NCBI GenBank assembly: GCA_016177735.1
Contig: JACOUS010000041.1
Span: 47,880-111,879 of the forward strand
From: Ignavibacteriales bacterium
GTDB lineage: Bacteria; Bacteroidota; Ignavibacteria; Ignavibacteriales; Melioribacteraceae
Length of the DNA: 64,000 nt
Direction: 5' to 3'
This document shows, piece by piece, positions 1 to 9,671 of the stretch. The translations under genes and the position numbers were made by a program. The notes under the pieces are model-generated. The model saw nothing but the letters and a program-made list of their open reading frames with translations. It searched no databases and was not told the DNA's origin. How positions within the stretch are numbered: the first letter of the stretch is position 1; every line of letters begins with the position of its first letter.

Positions 1-2
1 CC

Positions 3-3000
3 GGCAAAGGTGTTTCGCCCGCGGATCTAAAATCGGAATTCCAGTTAACTGTGGAAAATTCTATGTTCGATCAAGTTCCGGTCGATAATTTTAAAATTAC
101 TTCAAAAGCTGCGGACAAAATTATTGAACTTGAAGCCGAAGGTTTTAGCAAAGATTCCGAAGCATTGATTCTCGGAAGCATGGAGTTTGATAAAGATACA
201 ATCCCAACTTACAGTTTGGTCGGAAGCTTAAAACATCTCGATCTTTCTTCATATCTAAAAGACGATGAATACAAAAGCGATCTGAATTTTTATTTCAGCG
301 CAGAAGGCAAGCACATCGATATCGATGAAATAACCGGAACATTTTCCTTCGGCGTTGATTCATCGCAGTTCAAGAACACAAAAATTAATTACTCGCACAT
401 CGATGTTGATTTCAAAAAAGATTCAACTTACAGAGAGATAAACCTCAAATCGGATTTTGTCGATTTCAATATCAACGGAAAATTTTCTTTGAAAGACGCA
501 CTCGATCTTTCGACTTACGAAGGGAAAACCATTTCGAAAATTATTGCAGATAAACTTGAAGAGTTGAATCCCCTTGCGGTAATGAATGAGTCGAGAAAAG
601 AAAAAGTTGAAAGCGAGCCCGCACCGGATATCATTAATAAAGAAATACTTTTTAATTACGATTTCACTTTCAAAGATTTTTCTTTGTTTGCCGAGTTATT
701 TGGTTTCGAAAAACTTGATATTATCGGTTCCGGCAGCGGAACGATTCAAAACAAAGTTCCTAATTTTTCCGTCAACTCTGAAATCGATCTCGATTATTTT
801 ATAATGACCGATAACGACAGCACGATTTATTTATCCAGCGTTGAAGCCGACATAAATTTCACACGCGACAACAGATTTACTTCTTTCGATAATTTGTTCG
901 GTACTGCTTCACTTAACGGAAAAAGATTTTATTCGCAAGCAAGCATTAAAAATATTGCCGCGGACGTTGTGTTCAACCAGAGCAAACTTTTCTTCAGCGC
1001 TTCTGCTGATTACGAAGATTTCTTCAAAGCCGAAGCCGAAGGCGTTGTGCTGATGACCCCGAATGAACAGCAAATTATTATAGATAAAGTCGATGCGAGC
1101 TACGAAGGATTGAGCTGGACAAATAAAACTCCGATAAAAGTGTTGTTCAATCCGCAAAGGTTCAGCATTGCCGACTGCAAAGTTTACAACGACACATCTT
1201 TCATCAGCATAAACGGAATAATTGAGAGCAGCGGCAAACAAGATATTAACGTGAGCGCATCTAAAATTTCAGGTTATGTACTCGGTAAACTATTTGCCGG
1301 TACCGAAAACCACGAGCTTACCTCAAACGGAGAGTTTAACGGAAAGATAACCGGTTATTTCAAAAATCCTATTATCCGTTCCACTCTAAAAATCGATAAG
1401 CTTTCGTACAATAATTACAGGCTCGGAATGCTGACCGGAACAATTGATTACGCAGATAAACAAGTGATAACCGGTATAAATTTTCTCGATTCGACATACA
1501 ACGCAAACAAACCACTCCTTACTTTTTCGGGAACGATTCCGGTAGATTTGAGTTTTGGTTTCGTAAAAGATAGAATGATTAAAGATCAGCAGATGGATTT
1601 AAAATTAGTTTCGATCGATTTTAATCTGCGCTCGCTCGGCAACACACTGCCCGGCATTAAAGATCAATCGGGAAACTTGGTTTCGGATATTTCCATTAAG
1701 GGAACCATCAGCAATCCGCAGTTTTCAGGATATTTAACTTTATCGAACGGTTACTTTTTATCAACCTATTCCAATCTTCCCTACTCAACGGAATTTAAAA
1801 TGAAATTGGAAGAACAAGGAATTATAGTTGATAACTTTACACTTGCAAATGCCGGCGGAACAAAATATCCGGGCACAATTAAAGGATACGGCACAATAAT
1901 GTTCGACGGGTTCAGCATCAAAGATTTGTTGATAAGATTCAACGGAGACATTGCTTTGCTGAGTAATCAATCGAGAACAAACAGTCCGCTCTTTTACGGA
2001 GATTTAAAAATTGGAACCGGAAGCGACTGGCTGCTGACTCTTCAAAATGAAAGACTCTTTTTCAAAGGCGATATTCTTTTAAAGGAAACAAATCTTACAA
2101 TTACAACAACCGAGCAAGCGGCACAGTCCAACAATAATTTTAATATTATTTACGTAATAGATTCAACAAAGATAGACCGCGAGCAGATTAAGTTTCAGGA
2201 AATTCTCTCCGGCGGAAAAAATGGTCAAGCCGGCACTTCATCAACAGAGAAAAAAATAAATATAGATTATGATATCGGCGTGAAAGTAGAAAATACTGCG
2301 CGTATAACTTTTATACTTTCGCAAGCGGTAAACCAAAGACTACTCGTTGAAATGCGCGGTGATCTGCAATATGTAAATATTGGCGGCGCAACACGTGCAC
2401 AAGGAGCTTTCACATTAATGCCCGGCTCCAAATTGGAGTTTTTCAAAAACTTTGATGCAGAAGGTTTCCTTCGTTTTGAAAGTGATGTTACAAATCCGTA
2501 TCTCGATGTGGTTGCAACATACACAAGTGATTACATCAATCCTCGCGATGCCGATGCAACTCCACAAGATGTAGCAGTAAAAATTAAAATCAAAGGTCCG
2601 CTCAACGATCTCGGAAAAAATCTTACCAATAATCCCGAAAGCATGGGCATTTATGTCGGTTCAAGAAATATTCAAAACAATGTTAGAGAAAGCAGATACG
2701 ATTACGCAGATGCGTTCTCATTTATTCTGATCGGCAAATTTAAAGATGATTTGACTGCTCAGGATAAAACGCAAGTTGCCGGTTTAACAAATGATCTCGG
2801 CAATACGGCAACTTCATTTCTCGGACCGATTCTCACAAGCTTCGTAAATTCTGCCGTTGGTGATTTAATCAACAACATTCAGATAAGCCAAAGCGGCGAG
2901 TACACAAAATTCAATCTCTCCGGAAGAATTCAAAACTTGCGCTACAGTTTCGGCGGAACGACCGAGTTGTTTCAAAATCTCAACAAAGCTAATATCAAGA

Positions 3001-3122
3001 TCGAATATCTCTTCGACCCGAAATTTTTGATACGGCTCGAAAGAAAAGATCCCGTTGCACAAACATTTGGACTTGATGAAAAGATAAACGAAATTGCATT
3101 AAAGTATAGATTCGAGTTTTGA
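3..3122 (+). CDS. TamB/AsmA-like translocation and assembly module protein, 5' part outside window
   Basis: This is the C-terminal 1039 residues of a very long protein of the TamB (DUF490) type, which bridges the periplasm and helps deliver lipids or barrel proteins to the outer membrane. The reading frame is open to the left edge of the window. A GTG at 51 could be read as a start, but in-frame codons continue upstream without a stop, so the gene almost certainly begins outside. The visible protein is made of repeating short beta strands rich in Asp, Ser, Asn and Gly with no membrane segments. Its last 350 residues (from about 690) look like the conserved TamB C-terminal domain, ending in a typical Phe (YRFEF). 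Its stop overlaps the start of the RNase R gene (TGATG), which suggests cotranscription. The family call is from overall pattern, not from a search. Confidence 0.75.
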   Translation, partial: GKGVSPADLKSEFQLTVENSMFDQVPVDNFKITSKAADKIIELEAEGFSKDSEALILGSMEFDKDTIPTYSLVGSLKHLDLSSYLKDDEYKSDLNFYFSAEGKHIDIDEITGTFSFGVDSSQFKNTKINYSHIDVDFKKDSTYREINLKSDFVDFNINGKFSLKDALDLSTYEGKTISKIIADKLEELNPLAVMNESRKEKVESEPAPDIINKEILFNYDFTFKDFSLFAELFGFEKLDIIGSGSGTIQNKVPNFSVNSEIDLDYFIMTDNDSTIYLSSVEADINFTRDNRFTSFDNLFGTASLNGKRFYSQASIKNIAADVVFNQSKLFFSASADYEDFFKAEAEGVVLMTPNEQQIIIDKVDASYEGLSWTNKTPIKVLFNPQRFSIADCKVYNDTSFISINGIIESSGKQDINVSASKISGYVLGKLFAGTENHELTSNGEFNGKITGYFKNPIIRSTLKIDKLSYNNYRLGMLTGTIDYADKQVITGINFLDSTYNANKPLLTFSGTIPVDLSFGFVKDRMIKDQQMDLKLVSIDFNLRSLGNTLPGIKDQSGNLVSDISIKGTISNPQFSGYLTLSNGYFLSTYSNLPYSTEFKMKLEEQGIIVDNFTLANAGGTKYPGTIKGYGTIMFDGFSIKDLLIRFNGDIALLSNQSRTNSPLFYGDLKIGTGSDWLLTLQNERLFFKGDILLKETNLTITTTEQAAQSNNNFNIIYVIDSTKIDREQIKFQEILSGGKNGQAGTSSTEKKINIDYDIGVKVENTARITFILSQAVNQRLLVEMRGDLQYVNIGGATRAQGAFTLMPGSKLEFFKNFDAEGFLRFESDVTNPYLDVVATYTSDYINPRDADATPQDVAVKIKIKGPLNDLGKNLTNNPESMGIYVGSRNIQNNVRESRYDYADAFSFILIGKFKDDLTAQDKTQVAGLTNDLGNTATSFLGPILTSFVNSAVGDLINNIQISQSGEYTKFNLSGRIQNLRYSFGGTTELFQNLNKANIKIEYLFDPKFLIRLERKDPVAQTFGLDEKINEIALKYRFEF

Positions 3123-5227
3123 TGAAAAAAGAAATTAAAGCATTTTTTAAGAACCACCCTTCTCTAAAAGTTAAGTCAAACGAGATTGCCGTTAAACTCG
3201 GCATTACCGAGGAATATCAATACGCAGAGTTGAAACATGTTCTGCATAAACTTACCGAAGAAGGTGTGATTGAAAAATTCGGAAAACGTTATTCGCTTGT
3301 GCACGGCAAATCTGAAAAACTGATCGGCACTGTGCAAATTGTTAACGAAGGAAGTTACGGCTTCGTTATATTAAAAGAAGGCGGATTGAAAACCGATGTT
3401 TTTGTTGCCGGTAAAAATTTGGGCACGGCTTTCGACAGCGATATTGTTGAAGTAAATTTCTTCGCAAAGAAAACCGGCAGAAGCATTGAAGGTGAAGTAA
3501 TCCAGATTATCGAACGAGCGCACACAGAAATTGTGGGCACTCTGCAGAAAAGTAAATCGTTCTATTTTGTAATTCCAGATGATAAAAAAATTCACCGCGA
3601 TATTTATGTGCACCCCAAAAAGATTGGGCATGCAAAAGTTGGCGATAAAGTTGTTGTTGCAAATATCGAATGGAGATCGCCGGATTTAAATCCCGAAGGA
3701 ACAATAACGGAATTACTCGGCAAAGCCGGAACCTACGATGCTGAAATTGCTTCGATAGCAAGAGAATTAAAACTGCCGTATAAATTTCCAAAAGAAGTTT
3801 TAAAGGAAGCAGAAACAATATCCGTAGAAATTCCTGAAAAAGAAATTAAGAAACGCCTCGACTTGCGCAACACAATAACTTTTACGATCGATCCCGATGA
3901 TGCAAAAGATTTTGACGATGCAGTTTCAATAGAAGAACTCGAAAATGGAAATTATTCCGTCGGTGTTCACATTGCAGATGTAAGTCATTACGCGCGCGAA
4001 GGACACAGAATCTACGAAGAAGCATTGAAGCGCGGAACAAGCGTTTATCTTGTCGGCAAAGTAATTCCGATGCTTCCCGAAAATTTATCGAATGTAATCT
4101 GCTCGCTTGTTCCCGACAAAGACCGGCTTACATTTTCCGTAATTGCGGAAATAACACCCGCCGCTAAAATTGTTAAATATGAAATTTGCAAAAGTATCAT
4201 CAACAGCAAAAGACGTTTTACGTACGATGAAGTACAAAAAATTCTGGACAACAAAAAAGGCGAACACTACGAAAAGATTTTTAAATTAAATGAAATCGCC
4301 AAGCAGCTCCGCCAGAAAAGAATGAAGAAAGGGAGTATAAACTTTTTTACTCCTGAAGTTGTCTTTAAACTGGATAATTCAGGCAAACCTGTTGATATAA
4401 CCGTAAAAGTAATTAAAGAGAGCCACAACCTGATTGAAGAATTTATGTTGATGGCAAATCAAATAGTTGCCGAGCAGTTCAAGCCCAAAAAGAACATAGA
4501 AGCGATTCCTTTTGTTTATAGAATACACGATCTGCCGGATAAAGAAAAGGTAAATGAGTTTGCGCGGTTTGTAAGATCGCTCGGTTATTCTTTCGACCCG
4601 AACTCTGCAAACAAACCTTTGCAGTTTCAAAAACTTTTGGAAAGCGTTCAAGGCACCGAAGAAGAAGCAGTTGTTAACGAAGTTGCAATTCGTTCAATGG
4701 CAAAAGCAGTTTACTCAATAAATAACATCGGGCATTACGGTTTGGGGTTCAAATATTATACTCACTTCACTTCTCCCATCCGCAGATTTCCCGATCTTGT
4801 TGTTCATAATCTGCTTAATAATTTTTTAGATAATAAGTTAGAGAAAAATTTATCCATAGCAGATTTGGAAGAAATTTGCAATCATTCGTCTGCTCAAGAA
4901 CGGAATGCTATAAATGCCGAACGGCTTTCGGTAAAGTTGAAACAAATTGAATATTTGAAAGGTAAGGTAGGAAGTGATTTCCACGGTGTTGTTTCGGGCA
5001 TTACACATTTTGGAATCTTTATTGAACTGAGCCAAAATTTGGCTGAAGGAATGATACGATTGAGGGATTTGGAAGACGACTTTTATATTTACGATGAAAA
5101 AAATTATTCCATCACCGGAAGAAAATACGGAAGAAGAATCCGTTTGGGCGATAAAATAAATGTAAAACTGATACGGGTAGATGACGAGAAACGCGAAATT
5201 GATTTTGTCCTACTCGAAAATGATTAG
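3122..5227 (+). CDS. rnr: Ribonuclease R (RNase II/RNB family exoribonuclease)
   Basis: A 3'-to-5' exoribonuclease that degrades structured RNA one nucleotide at a time. Domains in order: N-terminal winged helix (residues 1-60), two cold-shock/OB domains (60-210), the RNB catalytic domain (about 245-570) and a C-terminal S1 domain (about 620-700). The catalytic Asp cluster is visible as DPDDAKDFDDA near residues 256-266, and the later RNB signature HFTSPIRRFPD is present. About 701 residues is usual for the family. A TTG at 3119 lies in frame, but the ATG at 3122 overlaps the upstream stop codon and is the better start. It sits between two envelope genes, which says little about its role. Confidence 0.95.
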   Translation: MKKEIKAFFKNHPSLKVKSNEIAVKLGITEEYQYAELKHVLHKLTEEGVIEKFGKRYSLVHGKSEKLIGTVQIVNEGSYGFVILKEGGLKTDVFVAGKNLGTAFDSDIVEVNFFAKKTGRSIEGEVIQIIERAHTEIVGTLQKSKSFYFVIPDDKKIHRDIYVHPKKIGHAKVGDKVVVANIEWRSPDLNPEGTITELLGKAGTYDAEIASIARELKLPYKFPKEVLKEAETISVEIPEKEIKKRLDLRNTITFTIDPDDAKDFDDAVSIEELENGNYSVGVHIADVSHYAREGHRIYEEALKRGTSVYLVGKVIPMLPENLSNVICSLVPDKDRLTFSVIAEITPAAKIVKYEICKSIINSKRRFTYDEVQKILDNKKGEHYEKIFKLNEIAKQLRQKRMKKGSINFFTPEVVFKLDNSGKPVDITVKVIKESHNLIEEFMLMANQIVAEQFKPKKNIEAIPFVYRIHDLPDKEKVNEFARFVRSLGYSFDPNSANKPLQFQKLLESVQGTEEEAVVNEVAIRSMAKAVYSINNIGHYGLGFKYYTHFTSPIRRFPDLVVHNLLNNFLDNKLEKNLSIADLEEICNHSSAQERNAINAERLSVKLKQIEYLKGKVGSDFHGVVSGITHFGIFIELSQNLAEGMIRLRDLEDDFYIYDEKNYSITGRKYGRRIRLGDKINVKLIRVDDEKREIDFVLLEND

Positions 5228-5248
5228 TTAAAAAAAGGTGGTTGAGTC

Positions 5249-8200
5249 ATGAAAAAAAATTTCTTAACAATTGCCGCAATGATTTTTTTAACGGGCATTA
5301 CATTTGCACAATTCGGGCAAAACAAAGTTCAGTACAAAGACCACAACTGGTATTACATACAAACAAAACATTTTGATGTTTACTTCGATAAAGGCGGCGA
5401 ACGAATTGCTGAGTTTACTGCATCTATTGCCGAAGACGCTCTTGCCAATTTGCAGAAAGATATGAATTACCAGATCAATAATAGAATTTCACTCATCGCG
5501 TATAATTCCCACAATGATTTTCAGGAAACAAACGTAACTGATGAATATACCGGTCAAGGAATCGGCGGCTTTACCGAACCTTTCAAAAACAGAGTTGTCT
5601 TCCCTTTCGAAGGTTCGTATCAAAAATTCAAACATGTTATTTATCATGAACTTGTTCATGCAGTAATGCAAGACATGTATTACGGCGGTACGATACAAAA
5701 TATTATTTCTCGCGGAATAACTTTGCAGCTTCCCCATTGGTTTATGGAAGGCAGTGCAGAATTTCTATCTCAGGGCTGGGAAACAAATACCGATATGTTC
5801 CTCAGGAATGCAATCATCAGCGAATCATTACCCGACATAAATCAACTCGGCGGTTATCTCGGTTACCGCGGCGGTCAATCCGTATTTAAATATATTGCCG
5901 ATACTTACGGAAGACAAAAAATCGGCGAGTTGATGAATAAAATTCAAACTCACGGTTCGCTCGAAGCGGCACTCAAAGCTTCCATCGGAATTGATTTCGA
6001 AGAACTAAATACAAGATGGAAAAAAAGTTTGAAGAAAGAATACTGGCCCGATATTGCAAAACGCGAAGACCCGGATGAATTTGCAAAGAGATTAACAGAC
6101 AACAAAAAAACAATAGGATTTTATAATACAAGCCCGGCAATTTCTCCGCAAGGCGATAAAATAGCTTTCATTTCCGATAGAGATATTTATCTCGATGTTT
6201 ATATCATGGATGCAAACGACGGAAAAATTTTGAAGAAGATTGTTGAAAGCGGAAAGACAAATGATTTTGAAGAACTTAATCTTCTACATCCATCGCTTAC
6301 CTGGTCGCCCGATAATAAAAGGGTTGCGCTCTCTTCCAAGAACAGCGGCTTCGATGTTATTACAATAATTGATACAGAAACAGACGAGAGCAGTGAACTC
6401 CCTTTTAAGTTTACCGGCATCGAATCGGTGAATTGGTCGCGCGACGGTAACAAACTTGCGTTCAATGCACAGAACTCGATTCAATCGGATATTTATGTTT
6501 ACGATTTCACAAACGGTTCTCTTGAAAACATTACCAACGATCTCTTCAGCGATTTTGATCCGGTATGGAGCCCCGACGGAAGTGCAATTGTCTTTTCATC
6601 CGATAGAGAAAATTATGTAAGCGGAAAAATATCAGATGATTTTATGATGCAGAACCACGATTACGAATTTCTCGATCTCTATCTGCTTAACATTGCTTCA
6701 AAAAATATTGAAAGAATTACGGATTGGAAGTACAGTGCCGAAAGAGCAACAGTAGTTTCGCCGGACGGCAAAAGCATTTTGTTCATCTCCGATAAAAACG
6801 GCATTAACAATATTTACCGCAAGCAGATTCAACTTCCGGAAGACGGTTCGGTAAAATCAATTGTAGAATTAAAAGCAGTGCCGCTTACAAATTCTTTAAG
6901 CGAGTTAAGCCAGATGTCTCTTTCTTACGACGGAAAGAAAATGGTCTTCTCTGCACTCTACAATATGGGTTACAATATTTTTCTGATAAACAATCCTTTC
7001 GAAATGTCGGTTAACAGAGATACGCTCGAATTAACAAGCTACATGTCAAGCGTAATAAATAAGAATTCTGAAAAACTTTTTGTTGATGAATCAATTAAAC
7101 AGGCGAAAGATTCCGTTGCCGCTGTTGATGTAATCGAAGAAACACCCGAAACCGATTCAACAAAAAAAGAACGGACTATTTTTACCGGGCAGTATGTTTC
7201 CGATAAAAAAGAAAAAACAGATTCCGTGAATACCGATTACAGCCGTTATGTTTTCGGCGCCAACAGTGAAGAAAGCGACAGTGCCCGCATCGAGAAAAGG
7301 AATCAGCTCTTCAGCGAAAAACTTGATGATAACGGGAACTTTCTTGTTAACAGATACAAAATAAATTTCACGCCGGATTTAATTTATGCAAACGCCGGAT
7401 ACAGCACTTTGTACGGCTTGCTCGGTACAACCGTACTCTCCTTCAGCGATGTTTTGGGCAATCACAGATTAATCGGCATTACAAGTTTGCAAGTTGATAT
7501 TAAAAACAGCGACTACGGTTTGGCTTATTATTATTTGGAGAACAGACTCGATTTCGGGATCGAAGGATTTCACATGGCAAGATTTTTATACAAGAATAGT
7601 TTTTTTGGTTCGGAGTTGTACCGCTTCAGAAATTTCGGTGTTGTAGCCTCGGCAAGTTATCCGCTGGACCGCTTTTACAGAATTGACGGGTCGTTGAGTG
7701 TAATGAGTGTTACTTCAGAAAACCTTGATAATCTTTCCGTTCCAACCGATAAAGCTACTTACGTAATACCGGCTCTAAGTTTTGTTCATGATAATACTCT
7801 TTGGGGATACACAGCGCCAATTGAAGGAACGCGTTATAGTTTAACGGCATTCGGCAACCCCGGTTTTTCAAATCACACGCAGAGTTTCTATTCGTTTGTT
7901 TGGGATTACAGAACATACATGCGCTTTTGGTTCGATAACGCTTTTGTATTCAGATTATCCGGCGGATATTCCGGCGGTGCTAATCCTCAAAGATTTTTCT
8001 TGGGAGGCACCGATAATTGGATTAACAGATCATTCGCTACAAACGATATTCCGATTGAAGACGCTTCAGATTTTGCATTCTTATCGCCCGCAATGCCGAT
8101 GAGAGGTTACGATTACGCCGAACAGATCGGCTCAAAGTTTTCATTGTTAAATCTCGAACTTAGAATGCCGTTGATCAGATATCTTGTTACCGGACCTCTG

Positions 8201-8452
8201 CCGCTCTTATTTCAAAATATTCTCGGCGGTGTTTTCATCGATGCCGGCTCTGCTTGGGAAAGTACAAATAAATTGAAACTCATCGGCAAAGATGAGTACG
8301 GAAATACCGTAACGGATGATCTGTTAATTGGCACCGGTGTGGGCTTAAGAATTTATATGCTCTTCTTATGGCGATTTGATGTTGCATGGAAATATAACAT
8401 CGAAAGTTTTTCGAAGCCGAGATATTATATTTCACTCGGGTTAGATTTCTAA
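5249..8452 (+). CDS. Secreted fusion: zinc-peptidase domain, TolB-like propeller, BamA-like outer-membrane barrel
   Basis: A 1067-residue exported protein. Residues 1-20 are a signal peptide ending in AQ. Residues 30-280 resemble the peptidase MA-like gluzincin fold: the zinc motif HELVH is at 133-137 and a third-ligand candidate is the first Glu of EGSAE at 167-171. Residues 285-610 contain repeated PD40/TolB-type blades (SPDGKSILFISDK, SPDNKRVALSS and similar). A charged linker at 620-690 leads to a C-terminal region (about 690-1067) with alternating beta strands and the FFLGG and aromatic-end features of the bacterial surface antigen/BamA barrel. I infer an outer-membrane-anchored protein with a peptidase and propeller at the surface or in the periplasm. 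Substrate is unknown. A good purine-rich ribosome site (AAAAGGTGG) precedes the ATG. Confidence 0.8.
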   Translation: MKKNFLTIAAMIFLTGITFAQFGQNKVQYKDHNWYYIQTKHFDVYFDKGGERIAEFTASIAEDALANLQKDMNYQINNRISLIAYNSHNDFQETNVTDEYTGQGIGGFTEPFKNRVVFPFEGSYQKFKHVIYHELVHAVMQDMYYGGTIQNIISRGITLQLPHWFMEGSAEFLSQGWETNTDMFLRNAIISESLPDINQLGGYLGYRGGQSVFKYIADTYGRQKIGELMNKIQTHGSLEAALKASIGIDFEELNTRWKKSLKKEYWPDIAKREDPDEFAKRLTDNKKTIGFYNTSPAISPQGDKIAFISDRDIYLDVYIMDANDGKILKKIVESGKTNDFEELNLLHPSLTWSPDNKRVALSSKNSGFDVITIIDTETDESSELPFKFTGIESVNWSRDGNKLAFNAQNSIQSDIYVYDFTNGSLENITNDLFSDFDPVWSPDGSAIVFSSDRENYVSGKISDDFMMQNHDYEFLDLYLLNIASKNIERITDWKYSAERATVVSPDGKSILFISDKNGINNIYRKQIQLPEDGSVKSIVELKAVPLTNSLSELSQMSLSYDGKKMVFSALYNMGYNIFLINNPFEMSVNRDTLELTSYMSSVINKNSEKLFVDESIKQAKDSVAAVDVIEETPETDSTKKERTIFTGQYVSDKKEKTDSVNTDYSRYVFGANSEESDSARIEKRNQLFSEKLDDNGNFLVNRYKINFTPDLIYANAGYSTLYGLLGTTVLSFSDVLGNHRLIGITSLQVDIKNSDYGLAYYYLENRLDFGIEGFHMARFLYKNSFFGSELYRFRNFGVVASASYPLDRFYRIDGSLSVMSVTSENLDNLSVPTDKATYVIPALSFVHDNTLWGYTAPIEGTRYSLTAFGNPGFSNHTQSFYSFVWDYRTYMRFWFDNAFVFRLSGGYSGGANPQRFFLGGTDNWINRSFATNDIPIEDASDFAFLSPAMPMRGYDYAEQIGSKFSLLNLELRMPLIRYLVTGPLPLLFQNILGGVFIDAGSAWESTNKLKLIGKDEYGNTVTDDLLIGTGVGLRIYMLFLWRFDVAWKYNIESFSKPRYYISLGLDF

Positions 8453-8456
8453 CAAA

Positions 8457-8563
8457 GAAAGCTGTATCAAAAGTAACTAATAAAAAATTCGTGATAATCC
8501 GTTTGAATCCGTTTTTATCAGCGGTTAATTATTTAAAAAAAAATTACTTTTGATACAGCTTTC
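8457..8563. repeat. 107-bp element with 20-bp perfect terminal inverted repeats (MITE-like or terminator)
   Basis: Bases 8457-8476 (GAAAGCTGTATCAAAAGTAA) are the exact reverse complement of 8544-8563. The 67-bp interior is AT-rich and carries a phrase of the type 'GTGATAATCCGTTTGAATCCG'-like spacing seen in dispersed intergenic repeats, with no reading frame. It lies between two convergent genes, so it may act as a bidirectional terminator, but its long arms and wide separation resemble a miniature inverted-repeat element. A related element is at 28527-28611. Confidence 0.6.
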
Positions 8564-8574
8564 ACTCTACACAC

Positions 8575-8796
8575 TTATTTGTTTCCAGATTTCCCAGATG
8601 AAGTTTTTGATGAATTGTTTTTGTAATCGGTATGATAAAAACCGCTTCCTTTAAATATTGGTCCGGCACCGGCGCTGATTAATCTTTTAACATTGCCGCT
8701 GCATTTGGGGCATGTTGTGAGCGGGTCTTCGGTTATTCTTTGGAACTCCTCAAAAAAATTTCCGCAGTCAAGACATTTATATTCATAAGTAGGCAT
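8575..8796 (-). CDS. FmdB-family zinc-ribbon protein
   Basis: A 73-residue protein starting MPTYEYKC, the hallmark of the FmdB putative regulatory family. Two CxxC knuckles are visible (CLDC near residue 9 and CPKC near residue 34), giving a single zinc ribbon; the C-terminal tail is Gly/Ser/Lys-rich and disordered. The frame is open further upstream to 8901, but the family start at 8796 has an AAAGG ribosome site about ten bases before it, so the longer form is unlikely. Function is not established for the family; a link to stress or methylamide regulation is only historical. It is transcribed away from the lipoprotein gene at 8914. Confidence 0.88.
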   Translation of the reverse strand: MPTYEYKCLDCGNFFEEFQRITEDPLTTCPKCSGNVKRLISAGAGPIFKGSGFYHTDYKNNSSKTSSGKSGNK

Positions 8797-8840
8797 TAAG
8801 CAAATCCTTTGTAAACAAATTTTTTTCGAAAAATATATCG

Positions 8841-8848
8841 CAAATATA
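8841..8848 (-). promoter_or_regulatory. Candidate -7 box (TATATTTG) for the FmdB-type gene
   Basis: Read on the minus strand the sequence is TATATTTG, matching the Bacteroidota -7 consensus TAnnTTTG, about 45 bases upstream of the start at 8796. No clear TTG box is found at the expected distance, so this is a weak call. Confidence 0.3.
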
Positions 8849-8913
8849 GAAATCAAATTTCTATTTTGTTTATCATTTTTTTCGCATATTAAAACCAACA
8901 AATTTTCACACTT

Positions 8914-9576
8914 ATGTCAAACAAATCCAAGATTTTTCTTGCCGCTTTAATACTTCTTGGCGGATGCTTAAATTATACACAAGTTACAACAATCAAAACA
9001 GACGGTTCTGGCTCTATGTTCATTCACTACTGGATGAAATGGACAAACCCGAAAGATTCATTAATAGTTGAACAACTCGGCATTTTCGAAAAAGATTCTG
9101 TTTACAACGAATTTACTTCAGAATACAGTTCGATAAAAAATGTTGAAGTGTACCGTGATTACAACGACAGTACCATCCATTCAAAGATTGAGCTTGAATT
9201 CAACAGTTTGGATTCGCTAAACAACACACGTGCATTTAAAGGTTCCGAACTAACAATTCACGACGGCGAAAAAAACACAAAAATATTTTCACAGTTTATT
9301 AAACCAATTGCTACCGGCTTCGGATTTGAAAGCAAAGAGTTTTCTCTAACTTATGTTTATTATTTACCCGGAGAAATACTCAGTCACAACGCAACAGAGA
9401 TAACAAGAAACAAACTAACGTGGCAGTATTCATTAGATGAAATCGGCACCGGGAAATTCATAACTGCCGCATACAGACCATTCAAACTAAAGGAAACACC
9501 GGTCTGGATTTACTTCTGCGCACTCTTAGTTTTAGTAGTGGTTATAGTATTTTTATTCAGTAAACGCGTTAAATAA
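8914..9576 (+). CDS. Putative lipoprotein with C-terminal membrane anchor
   Basis: I do not recognise a named family. The 220-residue protein begins with a hydrophobic signal and a lipobox-like LLGGC ending at residue 18, so it is probably lipidated at that Cys. The middle part (20-190) is a soluble, beta-rich region. Residues 198-215 form a second hydrophobic segment followed by SKRVK, a likely membrane anchor with its end in the cytoplasm. A protein tethered at both ends would keep its body in the periplasm. It stands alone, divergent from the FmdB-type gene and followed by the prs promoter. Confidence 0.7.
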   Translation: MSNKSKIFLAALILLGGCLNYTQVTTIKTDGSGSMFIHYWMKWTNPKDSLIVEQLGIFEKDSVYNEFTSEYSSIKNVEVYRDYNDSTIHSKIELEFNSLDSLNNTRAFKGSELTIHDGEKNTKIFSQFIKPIATGFGFESKEFSLTYVYYLPGEILSHNATEITRNKLTWQYSLDEIGTGKFITAAYRPFKLKETPVWIYFCALLVLVVVIVFLFSKRVK

Positions 9577-9613
9577 ACGTACCTATTGCCGTAAGTGTTT
9601 GATATACATAAGG

Positions 9614-9644
9614 TTGACTAACCTTTCTTATTTTTTTATATTTG
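9614..9644 (+). promoter_or_regulatory. Bacteroidota-type promoter of prs
   Basis: TTG at 9614-9616, a 20-base spacer, then TATATTTG at 9637-9644. This matches the -33/-7 (TTTG / TAnnTTTG) arrangement described for Bacteroidota. Transcription would start near 9650, downstream of the first possible TTG start codon of prs (9642), which argues for the later start at 9672. Confidence 0.55.
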
Positions 9645-9671
9645 GCAACTATTTTCAGAGCAAACTATAAA

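Noticed and set aside
51..3122. GTG at 51 as the true start of the TamB-like gene
   Set aside because: The frame is open to the left edge without a stop, and the protein family is much longer.
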